From: Streptomyces hydrogenans
GTDB lineage: Bacteria > Actinomycetota > Actinomycetes > Streptomycetales > Streptomycetaceae
DNA: 64,000 nucleotides
Assembly (NCBI RefSeq): GCF_014656075.1
Contig: NZ_BNBS01000017.1
Span: 28,069-92,068 of the forward strand
Direction of reading: 5' to 3'
The translations under genes and the position numbers were made by a program. Shown here in pieces: positions 46,163 through 54,434 of the stretch. Below the pieces are notes generated by a model. It was not told the origin of the DNA and ran no database searches. It worked only from the letters and a program-made list of their open reading frames with translations. How positions within the stretch are numbered: position 1 is the stretch's first letter; the number at the start of each line of letters is the position of its first letter.

Positions 46163-47161
46163 ATGACCTCACGCCGTACTGTCCCCGCCGTCGTGGCCGC
46201 TCTGGTGTTGTCCGGGCTGGCCGTCTCGCCCGCTGTGGCGCACGGGTCGATGACCGATCCGGTGAGCCGGGTCGCGGCCTGTTACGCGGAGGGGCCGGAG
46301 GCGCCGTCGTCGGCGGCGTGCAAGGCGGCGGTGGCGGCGAGCGGGGCGCAGGCGTTCTACGACTGGAACGCGGTGAACATCGCGAACGCGGCGGGGCAGC
46401 ACCGGCAGTTGATCCCGGACGGGAAGCTGTGCAGCGCGGGGAACGACAAGTACCGGGGGCTCGATCTCGCGCGGGCGGACTGGCCGGCGTCGAAGCTGAC
46501 GGCCGGGAAGCACACCTTCCGCTACAAGGGGACGGCGCCGCACAAGGGGTCGTTCGCGCTGTACGTGACGAAGGACGGGTACGACCCGTCGAAGCCGCTG
46601 AAGTGGGCGGACCTGGAGGCGGAGCCGTTCGTGACGGTGACCGACCCGGGCATGCAGGGCGGCGACTACGTCTTCGAGGGGACGGTGCCGGAGAAGTCGG
46701 GCCGTCACCTGATCTACTCGATCTGGCAGCGGTCCGACTCCCCCGAGGCGTTCTACACCTGCTCCGACGTGGTGTTCGGGGCGGACCAGCAGGGCGGGGG
46801 CGGGGCCTCCGGCGCGCCGGCCACCACCGCTCCGGCCTCCGGCACGCCTGCCACGACCGCGCCGACCGCCCCCGCGCCGACCGCCTCCGTGCCCTCCGAG
46901 GAGCAGATCGAGGCGGGCCGGGAGCAGTCGACGGTCGAGCACGGCGGGCACGGGGACGCCGACGCGTCGACGGGCCCGGAGACGGGGGCGACGACGCAGG
47001 CCGCCCCCGCTCCCGCGCCCGCGTCGGCCGGGGACGCCGTGGAGCTGGCCGAGACCGGTGGCGACGCGGCCACGCCGTACCTCGCGCTGGGAGGCGCGGG
47101 GGTGCTGGCGGTCGGCGCGGCCGTGCTGTTCGCGACGGCCCGGCGGACGCGGCGCGGGTAG
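46163..47161 (+). CDS. AA10 lytic polysaccharide monooxygenase with LAETG cell-wall anchor
   Basis: A 332-residue secreted copper enzyme. The signal peptide ends AVA, exposing His27 as the mature N-terminus (HGSMTDPVSR), one arm of the copper histidine brace; His127 in GTAPHKGSFALYVT is the second. The core ends GRHLIYSIWQRSDSPEAFYTCSDVVF. After a Pro/Thr/Ala linker (about 205-290) comes LAETG at 295-299, a hydrophobic helix and the tail ARRTRRG: a complete sorting signal of the LAxTG type used by streptomycete class E sortases. The enzyme is therefore probably attached to the wall and oxidises chitin or cellulose. GAAGGAG precedes ATG 46163. Confidence 0.93.
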   Translation: MTSRRTVPAVVAALVLSGLAVSPAVAHGSMTDPVSRVAACYAEGPEAPSSAACKAAVAASGAQAFYDWNAVNIANAAGQHRQLIPDGKLCSAGNDKYRGLDLARADWPASKLTAGKHTFRYKGTAPHKGSFALYVTKDGYDPSKPLKWADLEAEPFVTVTDPGMQGGDYVFEGTVPEKSGRHLIYSIWQRSDSPEAFYTCSDVVFGADQQGGGGASGAPATTAPASGTPATTAPTAPAPTASVPSEEQIEAGREQSTVEHGGHGDADASTGPETGATTQAAPAPAPASAGDAVELAETGGDAATPYLALGGAGVLAVGAAVLFATARRTRRG

Positions 47162-47164
47162 TCC

Positions 47165-48049
47165 CTAGCCGACCACGGACAGGCAGGTGGTCGGGGTGGC
47201 GTGGGCCGGGTCGAGGGCGTTGGCGACCTCGTGGAAGGTGACCCGGTCCACCGTGCCGATGGCCACGTGCTCGGAGAGGTCGAGGGCGCACTTGTCCTGG
47301 ATGAGGACGTTGGTGACGTCCGGCCCCGAGAGGAACTGCGTGCGGTACGGGGTGACCACCTCGTCGTAGCGGGTGGCGATGACGTGGTAGCGGACGCCGG
47401 GCACGGTGTCGCCGCCCTCGTTGAGCGCGGTGAGGAAGGCCGAGCCGGCGATCTGGTCGGCGAGGCCCGGGGTGGACGCCTTGATGAGGTCCTCGGCGCC
47501 GGGGAAGTGCGGCAGCAGCTTCGTGAGGCCGAGCAGGGTGGTGCCGTGGTTGTCGGGGGCGATGCCGACGAGGGCGTTGACCTTCTCGGCGCCGCCGAGG
47601 AACTTGAGGTACCAGCGGGGCATCATGCCGCCCTGCGAGTGGCCGACGAGGTCGGTCTCGGGGGCGCCGGTGGCGGCGAGGACCCGGTCGACGAAGGCGT
47701 CGAGCTGGCTGGCGGACTTCTCGATGGGGCCGAGGCCGTGGAAGAAGGGCACGTTCGGCAGTTGGCCGTAGTCGAGCGAGTAGACGCAGTAGCCGCGGTT
47801 CACCAGGTAGGGGGCGAGGGCCAGCCAGTTGTCGACGGAGTTCCCGAGGGTTCCGTGGACGAGGACGACCGGGCGCGGGTGGGCGGCGGAGGGCTTGCAG
47901 GTCCAGTCGTTCCAGCCGCGGCTCGGCGCGGCGGCCTGGGCGGTGGCGGTGGGGGCGAGGACGGCGGCGACGGCCAGGAGCAGGACGGACAGGGCTCTGG
48001 CGAGGCGTCCGCGGGGGGTCCGGGGGCTCTGGGGGTTCCGGGGCAGCAT
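47165..48049 (-). CDS. Secreted lipase (class 2 / alpha-beta hydrolase)
   Basis: A 294-residue secreted esterase. A Pro/Arg-rich start and hydrophobic core form a signal peptide ending about residue 40 (TATAQAA). The alpha/beta-hydrolase blocks are the oxyanion HGTLGNSVDNW, nucleophile Ser in LVGHSQGGMMPRWYLKFLGG, and acid/His near ATRYDEVVTPY and DLSEHVAIGTVDRVTFHEV. Family relatives hydrolyse triglycerides outside the cell. It converges on the AA10 gene with only three bases between stops. Two AAGTTACG repeats lie about 100 bases upstream. Confidence 0.93.
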   Translation of the reverse strand: MLPRNPQSPRTPRGRLARALSVLLLAVAAVLAPTATAQAAAPSRGWNDWTCKPSAAHPRPVVLVHGTLGNSVDNWLALAPYLVNRGYCVYSLDYGQLPNVPFFHGLGPIEKSASQLDAFVDRVLAATGAPETDLVGHSQGGMMPRWYLKFLGGAEKVNALVGIAPDNHGTTLLGLTKLLPHFPGAEDLIKASTPGLADQIAGSAFLTALNEGGDTVPGVRYHVIATRYDEVVTPYRTQFLSGPDVTNVLIQDKCALDLSEHVAIGTVDRVTFHEVANALDPAHATPTTCLSVVG

Positions 48050-48132
48050 CGGGCGATCTCCTTGCGGCTCAAGGGGATGGTGGGGGTGCGGTGCCCTGCG
48101 GTCCGGACCACAAGTGGGGATGCTCTCCAGCC

Positions 48133-48178
48133 AAGTTACGCACGGGTGTTACCGACTGGGAAGTTACGCGTCGGTAAA
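48133..48178. repeat. Direct and inverted repeats upstream of the secreted lipase
   Basis: AAGTTACG occurs at 48133-48140 and 48161-48168, and GTTACCGAC (48148-48156) faces GTCGGTAA (48170-48177). The cluster is A/T-rich compared with its surroundings and lies 84-129 bases upstream of the lipase start, so it could bind a regulator. Confidence 0.45.
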
Positions 48179-48217
48179 AACTGGCGTGTCGTCAGCGTCC
48201 GCACGTACGGCGGGCGT

Positions 48218-48457
48218 TCAGGCCATCAGGGAGCCCGGCACGATCGCCTTCGGCCCGAACTCCGCCCGGGCCCGGTCCACCACCGCCTCGACCCGCCGGG
48301 CCCGCTCGTCCGCCGGGTCGAAGGCGAGCCGGCGGGCGGCCCGTTCGGCGGGGTTCAGGGCGGCGGCGCGCTCGGCGGGGGCCGCGGGCGGGAGGCTCCG
48401 TAACGCGGGGAGTGTCCCGAAGCGGCGTGCAGATGGGTGGAGCCCGTCATGGCGCAC
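48218..48457 (-). CDS. Small hypothetical protein, uncertain reading frame
   Basis: A 79-residue frame ending ARRLAFDPADERARRVEAVVDRARAEFGPKAIVPGSL. The tail resembles the C-terminal segment of Y-family DNA polymerases (RARFGPKA...PGSL), but no polymerase domain is present. The start is unclear: GTG 48457 is in frame, whereas the GGGAGGTG ribosome binding site is better placed for ATG 48450 in another frame, which runs out after 31 residues. A frameshift near 48360-48440 would join them. It is listed with low confidence. Confidence 0.45.
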   Translation of the reverse strand: MRHDGLHPSARRFGTLPALRSLPPAAPAERAAALNPAERAARRLAFDPADERARRVEAVVDRARAEFGPKAIVPGSLMA

Positions 48458-48639
48458 CTCCCGCGTTCCCGCTCCGGCGGTGTTCCCGCACCGTTGCCCG
48501 CACAAGCGTCCCCACTCCCCCCGCACCACCCCAACCAATTTCGAACGTCCATACGATAAACGTGGCGGTGGGCACCTCCGTCAGCCGTTCGGCCGCTTCC
48601 CACCTGCGCGGATGCCCCCTCCCCCGGAGCCTGGGGGGC

Positions 48640-49677
48640 ATGAGTCTCGTCGACGAACTGAAAAGCGCCGTCACCCCCCGAGCCGCCCTGCTCGTCGTCG
48701 GGGTCTTCGCCCTCCAGCTCCTCTTCATCACCTCGTACGTCGGGGCCCTGCACAATCCGAAGCCGACGGACGTGCCCTTCGGTGTGGTCGCCCCCCAGCA
48801 GGTGTCCGCCACCCTCGTGGACCGGCTGGAGAAGCTGCCCGGCGACCCGCTCGACCCGCGGACGGTGGCCGACGCCGACGAGGCCCGCGACAAGATCATG
48901 AACCGGGAGATCGACGGGGCCCTGATCGTGAACCCGGCGACCCGGACCGACACCCTGCTCGTCGCCTCCGGCGGCGGCACGGTGCTCTCCTCCTCCCTGG
49001 AGAAGATCTTCACCCAGGTGGAGGAGGCCCAGCGGCGGGAGCTGCGGACGGTCGACGTGGCCCCCGCCTCGCCGCAGGACTTCGACGGGCTCTCGGCCTT
49101 CTACCTGGTGGTCGGCTGGTGCGTCGGCGGTTACATCTGCGCCGCGATCCTCGCCATCAGCGCCGGCTCCCGGCCGGCCAACCGCGACCGGGCGGTCATC
49201 CGGCTCGGCGTCCTCGCGCTCTACTCCGTCCTCGGCGGCCTCGGCGGCGCGGTCATCGTCGGCCCGATCCTGGGCGCCCTGCCCGGCTCCGTCGCCGCCC
49301 TGTGGGGGCTCGGCACCCTGGTCGTCTTCGCGGTCGGCGCGGCCACCCTCGCCCTCCAGTCGGTCTTCGGGATCGTCGGCATCGGCCTGGCGATCCTCCT
49401 CGTGGTCGTCCTCGGCAACCCCAGCGCCGGAGGCGCCTTCCCCGCGCCGATGCTGCCGCCGTTCTGGAAGGCGATCGGCCCGGCCCTGCCGCCGGGCGCC
49501 GGCACCTGGGCGGCGCGCTCGATCGCGTACTTCAAGGGCAACGACATGACCGCCTCGATGCTGGTGCTCTCCGCCTGGGCGGTGGTCGGCACGGCGGTCA
49601 CGCTGGTGCTGTCCTCGCTGAAGCGGAAGCCGGAGAGCGAGCCGATCGCGGCGGAGGTGGGCGAGCCCCGCGCCTGA
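48640..49677 (+). CDS. ABC-2/YhgE-type membrane protein
   Basis: A 345-residue membrane protein. One N-terminal helix (about 15-35, LLVVGVFALQLLFITSYVGAL) is followed by an external domain of about 110 residues (VPFGVVAPQQVSATLVDRLEKLPG) and five or six helices (residues 150-330). This is the layout of the YhgE/ABC-2 permease-like group that exports proteins or lipids; no ATPase gene is adjacent. ATG 48640 lies after CTGGGGGG. The function is uncertain. Confidence 0.8.
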   Translation: MSLVDELKSAVTPRAALLVVGVFALQLLFITSYVGALHNPKPTDVPFGVVAPQQVSATLVDRLEKLPGDPLDPRTVADADEARDKIMNREIDGALIVNPATRTDTLLVASGGGTVLSSSLEKIFTQVEEAQRRELRTVDVAPASPQDFDGLSAFYLVVGWCVGGYICAAILAISAGSRPANRDRAVIRLGVLALYSVLGGLGGAVIVGPILGALPGSVAALWGLGTLVVFAVGAATLALQSVFGIVGIGLAILLVVVLGNPSAGGAFPAPMLPPFWKAIGPALPPGAGTWAARSIAYFKGNDMTASMLVLSAWAVVGTAVTLVLSSLKRKPESEPIAAEVGEPRA

Positions 49678-49685
49678 CCCCGGCC

Positions 49686-49733
49686 GGACGCGTCAGGAGG
49701 CCCCCGCCACCGCGGGGGCCTCCTGACGCGTCC
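49686..49733. terminator. Strong bidirectional terminator (22-base perfect stem)
   Basis: A perfect 22-base inverted repeat (49686-49707 with 49712-49733) closes a CACC loop between the convergent YhgE-like gene and adhE. It should stop transcription from both sides. Confidence 0.92.
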
Positions 49734-49737
49734 GGGA

Positions 49738-52332
49738 CTACTTCCCGTAGTACGCCCGGGTCATCAGCTCCTTCATCTCGTCGATCATCGGCATCCGCGG
49801 GTTGGCCGGGGCGCACTGGTCGGCGTAGGCGTTCATCGCCTGCTGCGGCAGGGCCTCCATGAAGGCCGCCTCGTCGACGCCCTCGGCCCGGAAGCCGGCC
49901 GGGATGCCGCACCGCTCGCGCAGCTCCTCGACGGCCCGGGCGTAGGACTCCACGCCCTCCTCCGGCGTCGCGGCCGGCAGGCCGAGCGTCCGGGCGATCT
50001 CCTGGTAGCGCTCCGGGGCCCGGTAGACCTCGGCCTTGGGCCACGGCACGGCCTTGTGGGTGACGGTGCCGTTGTGCCGGATCACGTGCGGCAGGAGCAG
50101 CGCGTTGGCGCGTCCGTGGGCGACGTGGAAGGTGTTTCCGAGGGTGTGGGCCATGGCGTGGACCAGGCCGAGGAAGGCGTTGGCGAAGGCCATGCCGGCG
50201 ATGGTGGACGCGTTGTGCATCTTCTCGCGGGCCTCGGGCGCCTTCGCGCCCTCCTTCACGCAGGTCTCCAGGTTCTCGAAGATCAGCCGGATGGCCTGGA
50301 GGCACTGCCCGTCGGTGAAGTCGTTGGCGTAGGCCGAGACGTACGCCTCGGTGGCGTGGGTCAGGGCGTCGAAGCCGGAGTCGGCGGTGACGGTCGGCGG
50401 GAGGTGCAGCGGGAGCACCGGGTCGACGATGGCGACGTCCGGGGTGAGCGCGTAGTCGGCGAGCGGGTACTTCTGCGCGGCCTCCGGGTCGGAGATGACG
50501 GCGAAGGGGGTGACCTCGCTGCCGGTGCCCGAGGTGGTCGGGATCGCGACCAGCTTCGCCTTCTCGCCGAGCTTCGGGAAGCGGTAGGCCCGCTTGCGGA
50601 TGTCGAAGAACTTCTCCTTGGTGTCCGCGAACTCGACCTCGGGGCGTTCGTACATCAGCCACATGATCTTCGCCGCGTCCATCGGGGAGCCGCCGCCGAG
50701 GGCGACGACGGTGTCCGGCCGGAAGTCCCGCATGGCGGCGGCGCCGGCCCGGACGGTGGCGAGCTCGGGGTTGGGCTCGACGTCGTCGATGACCTGGATG
50801 GCGACCGGCTCGGCGCGGCCGTCGAGGATGTCGGTGACCTTCCGGACGAAGCCGATCTCGCCCATGGTCCGGTCGGTGACGATCGTGACCCGGTGGACGT
50901 CCTCCATCTCGCCGAGGTAGCGGATGGCGTTCCGCTCGAAGTAGATCTTCGGCGGGATCTTGTACCACTGCATGTTGGTGTTGCGCCGTCCGATCCGCTT
51001 GACGTTGATCAGGTCGACCGCGGTGACGTTGTTCGAGACCGAGTTGTGCCCGTAGGAGCCGCAGCCGAGGGTGAGCGAGGGGAGGAAGGCGTTGTAGACG
51101 TCGCCGATGCCGCCGAAGGTGGAGGGGGCGTTGACGATGACGCGGACGGCCTTGACCCGCCGGCCGAACTCCTCGGCGAGGGCCTCGTCCTCGGTGTGGA
51201 TCGCGGCGCTGTGCCCGAGGCCGTGGAACTCGACCATGGCGGCGGCCAGTTCGATGCCCTGCTCGGTGGAGCCGGCCTTGAGGGCGGCGAGGACCGGGGA
51301 GAGCTTCTCGCGGGTGAGGGGTTCGTTCTCGCCGACCTCGGCGCACTCGGCGAGCAGGATCGAGGTTCCGTCGGGGACCTCGAAGCCTGCCTGTTCGGCG
51401 ATCCACACCGGGGACTTGCCGACGACGGCCGCGTTGAGCCTGGCCCCGCCGCAATTGCTGCCGTAGGCGGTGGCGCCGAAGAGGTACTCCTCCAGCTTGG
51501 TCTTCTCGGCGGCGGTGACGACGTGGGCGCCGAGCCGCTCGAACTCGGCGATGCCCTCCTCGTACACCTCGGCGTCGAGGACGACGGCCTGCTCGGAGGC
51601 GCAGATCATGCCGTTGTCGAAGGCCTTGGAGAGGACGATGTCGTGGATCGCCCGCCGGAGCTTGGCGTCCTTGGCGACATAGGCGGGGACGTTTCCGGCA
51701 CCGACGCCGAGGGCGGGCTTGCCGCACGAGTAGGCGGCCTTGACCATGGCGTTGCCGCCGGTGGCGAGGATGGTGGAGACGCCGTCGTGGTGCATGAGGA
51801 GGCCGGTGGCCTCCATCGAGGGCTCCTCGATCCACTGGACGCAGTCGGCGGGGGCGCCGGCGGCGACGGCGGCGTCGCGGACGATCCGGGCGGCCTCGGC
51901 GGAGCAGTGCTGGGCCGAGGGGTGGAAGGCGAAGACGATCGGGTTGCGGGTCTTGAGCGCGATCAGCGCCTTGAAGACGGTCGTCGAGGTGGGGTTGGTG
52001 ACCGGGGTCATGGCGCAGACGACGCCGACGGGCTCGGCGATCTCGGTGATGCCGTTCAGCTCGTCCCGGGAGATGACCCCGGCGGTCCTGAGCCCGGCCA
52101 TCGAGTTCGTGACGTGCTCGCAGGCGAAGAGGTTCTTGACGGCCTTGTCCTCGAAGAGGCCGCGGCCGGTCTCCTCGACGGCGAGCCGGGCCAGCTCGCC
52201 GTGGGCGGCCAGCGCGGCGAGCGACGCCTTCTTGACGACGTGGTCGACCCGCTCCTGGTCGAGGGTCTCGAACTCCGCGAGCGCCCCGAGCGCCCGTCCG
52301 ACGAGTCCTTCCACCATCTCCTTGGCCTCCAT
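49738..52332 (-). CDS. adhE: Bifunctional acetaldehyde-CoA/alcohol dehydrogenase AdhE
   Basis: An 864-residue fusion enzyme. The N-terminal aldehyde dehydrogenase domain (about 1-440) reduces acetyl-CoA to acetaldehyde; its catalytic Cys lies in FDNGMICASEQAV. The C-terminal iron-dependent alcohol dehydrogenase (about 450-864) reduces acetaldehyde to ethanol; VVALGGGSPMDAAKIMW, TTSGTGSEVTPFAV and the His-rich iron site HAMAHTLGNTFHVAHGRANA are visible. A GAAGGAGG ribosome binding site precedes ATG 52332. A Rex-type operator lies 108 bases upstream, implying induction when NADH is high (oxygen limitation). AdhE is unusual for an aerobic streptomycete. Confidence 0.96.
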   Translation of the reverse strand: MEAKEMVEGLVGRALGALAEFETLDQERVDHVVKKASLAALAAHGELARLAVEETGRGLFEDKAVKNLFACEHVTNSMAGLRTAGVISRDELNGITEIAEPVGVVCAMTPVTNPTSTTVFKALIALKTRNPIVFAFHPSAQHCSAEAARIVRDAAVAAGAPADCVQWIEEPSMEATGLLMHHDGVSTILATGGNAMVKAAYSCGKPALGVGAGNVPAYVAKDAKLRRAIHDIVLSKAFDNGMICASEQAVVLDAEVYEEGIAEFERLGAHVVTAAEKTKLEEYLFGATAYGSNCGGARLNAAVVGKSPVWIAEQAGFEVPDGTSILLAECAEVGENEPLTREKLSPVLAALKAGSTEQGIELAAAMVEFHGLGHSAAIHTEDEALAEEFGRRVKAVRVIVNAPSTFGGIGDVYNAFLPSLTLGCGSYGHNSVSNNVTAVDLINVKRIGRRNTNMQWYKIPPKIYFERNAIRYLGEMEDVHRVTIVTDRTMGEIGFVRKVTDILDGRAEPVAIQVIDDVEPNPELATVRAGAAAMRDFRPDTVVALGGGSPMDAAKIMWLMYERPEVEFADTKEKFFDIRKRAYRFPKLGEKAKLVAIPTTSGTGSEVTPFAVISDPEAAQKYPLADYALTPDVAIVDPVLPLHLPPTVTADSGFDALTHATEAYVSAYANDFTDGQCLQAIRLIFENLETCVKEGAKAPEAREKMHNASTIAGMAFANAFLGLVHAMAHTLGNTFHVAHGRANALLLPHVIRHNGTVTHKAVPWPKAEVYRAPERYQEIARTLGLPAATPEEGVESYARAVEELRERCGIPAGFRAEGVDEAAFMEALPQQAMNAYADQCAPANPRMPMIDEMKELMTRAYYGK

Positions 52333-52439
52333 GACGGCCTCCTTCACCGGTCCCTTATTTCTTCGATGTCTCCATTCGGCACCCGATGACCTGCGAGAAG
52401 GGGCGCGGAAAGACCCTTGCGGCGGGGCCGGAAGTCCTT

Positions 52440-52457
52440 TTGTGAACGGATTCACAA
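52440..52457. promoter_or_regulatory. Rex-type redox operator upstream of adhE
   Basis: TTGTGAACGGATTCACAA has perfect seven-base arms and matches the known streptomycete Rex operator pattern (TGTGAAC..TTCACA). Rex represses genes when NADH is low. It lies in the promoter region of adhE, the enzyme most clearly tied to NADH recycling. Confidence 0.8.
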
Positions 52458-52469
52458 GATCTTGGAAGG

Positions 52470-52502
52470 GGACGCCCCCGGTCCTCGCGACCGGGGGCGT
52501 CC
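52470..52502 (-). terminator. Hairpin terminator of the serine protease gene
   Basis: A perfect 14-base stem (GGACGCCCCCGGTC / GACCGGGGGCGTCC) with loop CTCGC lies 30 bases after the protease stop on the minus strand. Confidence 0.82.
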
Positions 52503-52531
52503 GTGCGGGCCTACCGGGGCCGGCCCCGTGC

Positions 52532-53386
52532 TCAGTAGAGGCTGACCCCGTACTTGGACAGGGCCTCCGGCACCGGCTGGTAGAAGGTGGTGCCGCCGGT
52601 GGAGCAGTTGCCGCTGCCGCCGGAGGTGAGGCCGAGCGCCTTGGTGCCGTCGTACAGCGCGCCGCCGGAGTCGCCGGGCTCGGCGCAGACGTTCGTCTGG
52701 ATCATGCCCCGCACCGTGCCGCCGCCGGAGTAGCGCACGGTGGCGTTGAGCCCGGTGACGGTGCCGCTTCGGGTGCCGGTGGTGGAACCGGACCGCTTGA
52801 CGGACTCGCCGACGTAGGCGTCGGCGGCGGTGAAGCCGCCCGTGTGGGCGAGCGAGGTGTTGTCGTAGCGGACCAGGGCGTAGTCGTTGCCCGGGAAGCT
52901 GGAGCCGACGGTGGCGCCGATCAGCGTGGACTGGGCGGAGTTGGCGTACCAGGTGTTCACCACGTTGCCGCAGTGGCCCGCGGTGAGGAAGTAGTACGTG
53001 CTGCCGCTGCGCACGTTGAAGCCGAGCGAACAGCGGTAGCCGTTGCCGTAGATGGCGTCGCCCGCGCCGAGCAGGGGCTTGAAGACCCCGGCCTCGCGCT
53101 GGACGCGCAGGGCGCCGGAGTCGGCGCCGGCCGCCGCGCGGACCTTCGCGAGCGCCGCGTCGGAGACGGTCGAGTCGGCGGTGACGACGACCCGGCCGGC
53201 GGCCTTGTCCACGTACCAGGCGAGGCCGCCGACCCCGGCGGCGTCGACCGCGGACTCGGCGCGGGTCAGCTGGGCGGCGGCGGCCGGGCCGGGAGTGGGG
53301 GCGGCCTGGGCGCCGGGGAGTCCGAGGGCGGTGACGGCCGCGAGTCCGGCGGCGACGGCGAGCAGACGGGTGCGCTTGATCCTCAC
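52532..53386 (-). CDS. Secreted streptogrisin-type serine protease (S1, alpha-lytic-like)
   Basis: A 284-residue pre-pro-protease. The signal peptide (about 1-28) is followed by a short pro-domain ([39 protein letters not shown]). The mature protease (about 100-284) has the catalytic triad His in FLTAGHCGN, Asp in [11 protein letters not shown] and Ser in [13 protein letters not shown], with paired Cys (CSLGFN...[12 protein letters not shown]...SGNCS). Start GTG 53386 has GAGGAG upstream. It degrades extracellular protein after self-cleavage of the pro-domain. Confidence 0.95.
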   Translation of the reverse strand: MRIKRTRLLAVAAGLAAVTALGLPGAQAAPTPGPAAAAQLTRAESAVDAAGVGGLAWYVDKAAGRVVVTADSTVSDAALAKVRAAAGADSGALRVQREAGVFKPLLGAGDAIYGNGYRCSLGFNVRSGSTYYFLTAGHCGNVVNTWYANSAQSTLIGATVGSSFPGNDYALVRYDNTSLAHTGGFTAADAYVGESVKRSGSTTGTRSGTVTGLNATVRYSGGGTVRGMIQTNVCAEPGDSGGALYDGTKALGLTSGGSGNCSTGGTTFYQPVPEALSKYGVSLY

Positions 53387-53591
53387 AGTGCTCCTCACAT
53401 TCCTTCTGGGAAAAGCGGAGGGGGCCCGGGGGGTGAGAGGCCCGTGAGGCGATGCCGAATGACGTGTTCCTGACATTCACCGTCAGTGATGGTGCCGTCT
53501 CCCGGTGCGACGCACAAGACCGCCGCACGCACGGGCGCCCCGGCCGCACCGGTCGGCGGCGCCCGCCGTCCGGATTCCGCAGGACCGCCGG

Positions 53592-54434
53592 TCAGCCGGT
53601 CAGCACCCGCCGCTCCCCCGCCTCCACGGCGAGGTCCAGCGTGTTCCCGGGCGGCGGGAACGGGCAGATGAAGTGGTCGGCGAAGGCGCACGGCGGGAGC
53701 AGCGCGCGGTTGAGGTCCACCGTCACCGTGCCGTCCTCCGCCGGCGCCGCCGGGCGCAGGAAGCGGAAGCGGAAGGTGGAGCGCCCGCTGGTGGCGTCCG
53801 CGAAGACCGCCCAGAGCGTGCCGTCGTCCTCCACCGCGACCTGGAGCGCGTGCACCCGCCCGTCGAGCTCGAAGACGACCTCGCCGGTGAGCCCGAGCCC
53901 GCGCTCCCGGCCGTCCGCGTTCTCCACCCGGACGCTGAGCGCCTCCTCGTACGGCCGGTAGACCCCCGGCACCGCCCAGCGCGGGTCGTACGGCGTCGCC
54001 TCGATGCCCCGGAAGGCCCGCCGTGCCGCCGATTCCGGGTCGAAGTCCCGCACCGCCCACAGTCCTTCGCGGCGCAGCACCATGAGCCGGCGGCCCCCCG
54101 ACCCGACCCGGGACCCGTGGACCGGCGCGTGGTCGGCGGTGAGCCGGACGGTGCCGGCGAAGGGCTCGCCGTCGACGGTGAGTCCGTCCCCGGCGTCCGC
54201 CGTCAGGACCACCTCGTCGCCGTCCTCCCGCCACTCCCCCGGCAGGTCCGGCAGCCGGCCGTCGGGAAAGTCCGCGAGCCAGTGGGTGCCGGTGAGGGAG
54301 AGCGGGCCGTACGAGGAGGCCACCGCCGCCTCGCGCTGCTCGTGCCAGTGCCGCCAGTCCGCCGCGCGGGGGTCCGCGCCGTCGGGGCCGTCCGTGCCGT
54401 CGTCGGGGACTCGGCTGTCGTGGGTGTCGCTCAT
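53592..54434 (-). other. DUF1684 module, possible independent translation product
   Basis: This is the C-terminal 280-residue part of the fused frame. If translated from the internal ATG 54434 it would be a typical full-length DUF1684 protein: GPLSLTGTHWLADFPDG near the start, RRAFRGIEATPYDPRW in the middle, and NRALLPPCAFADHFICPFPPPGN near the end, the most conserved block. DUF1684 proteins are of unknown function. The internal start has only a weak ribosome binding site. Confidence 0.6.
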
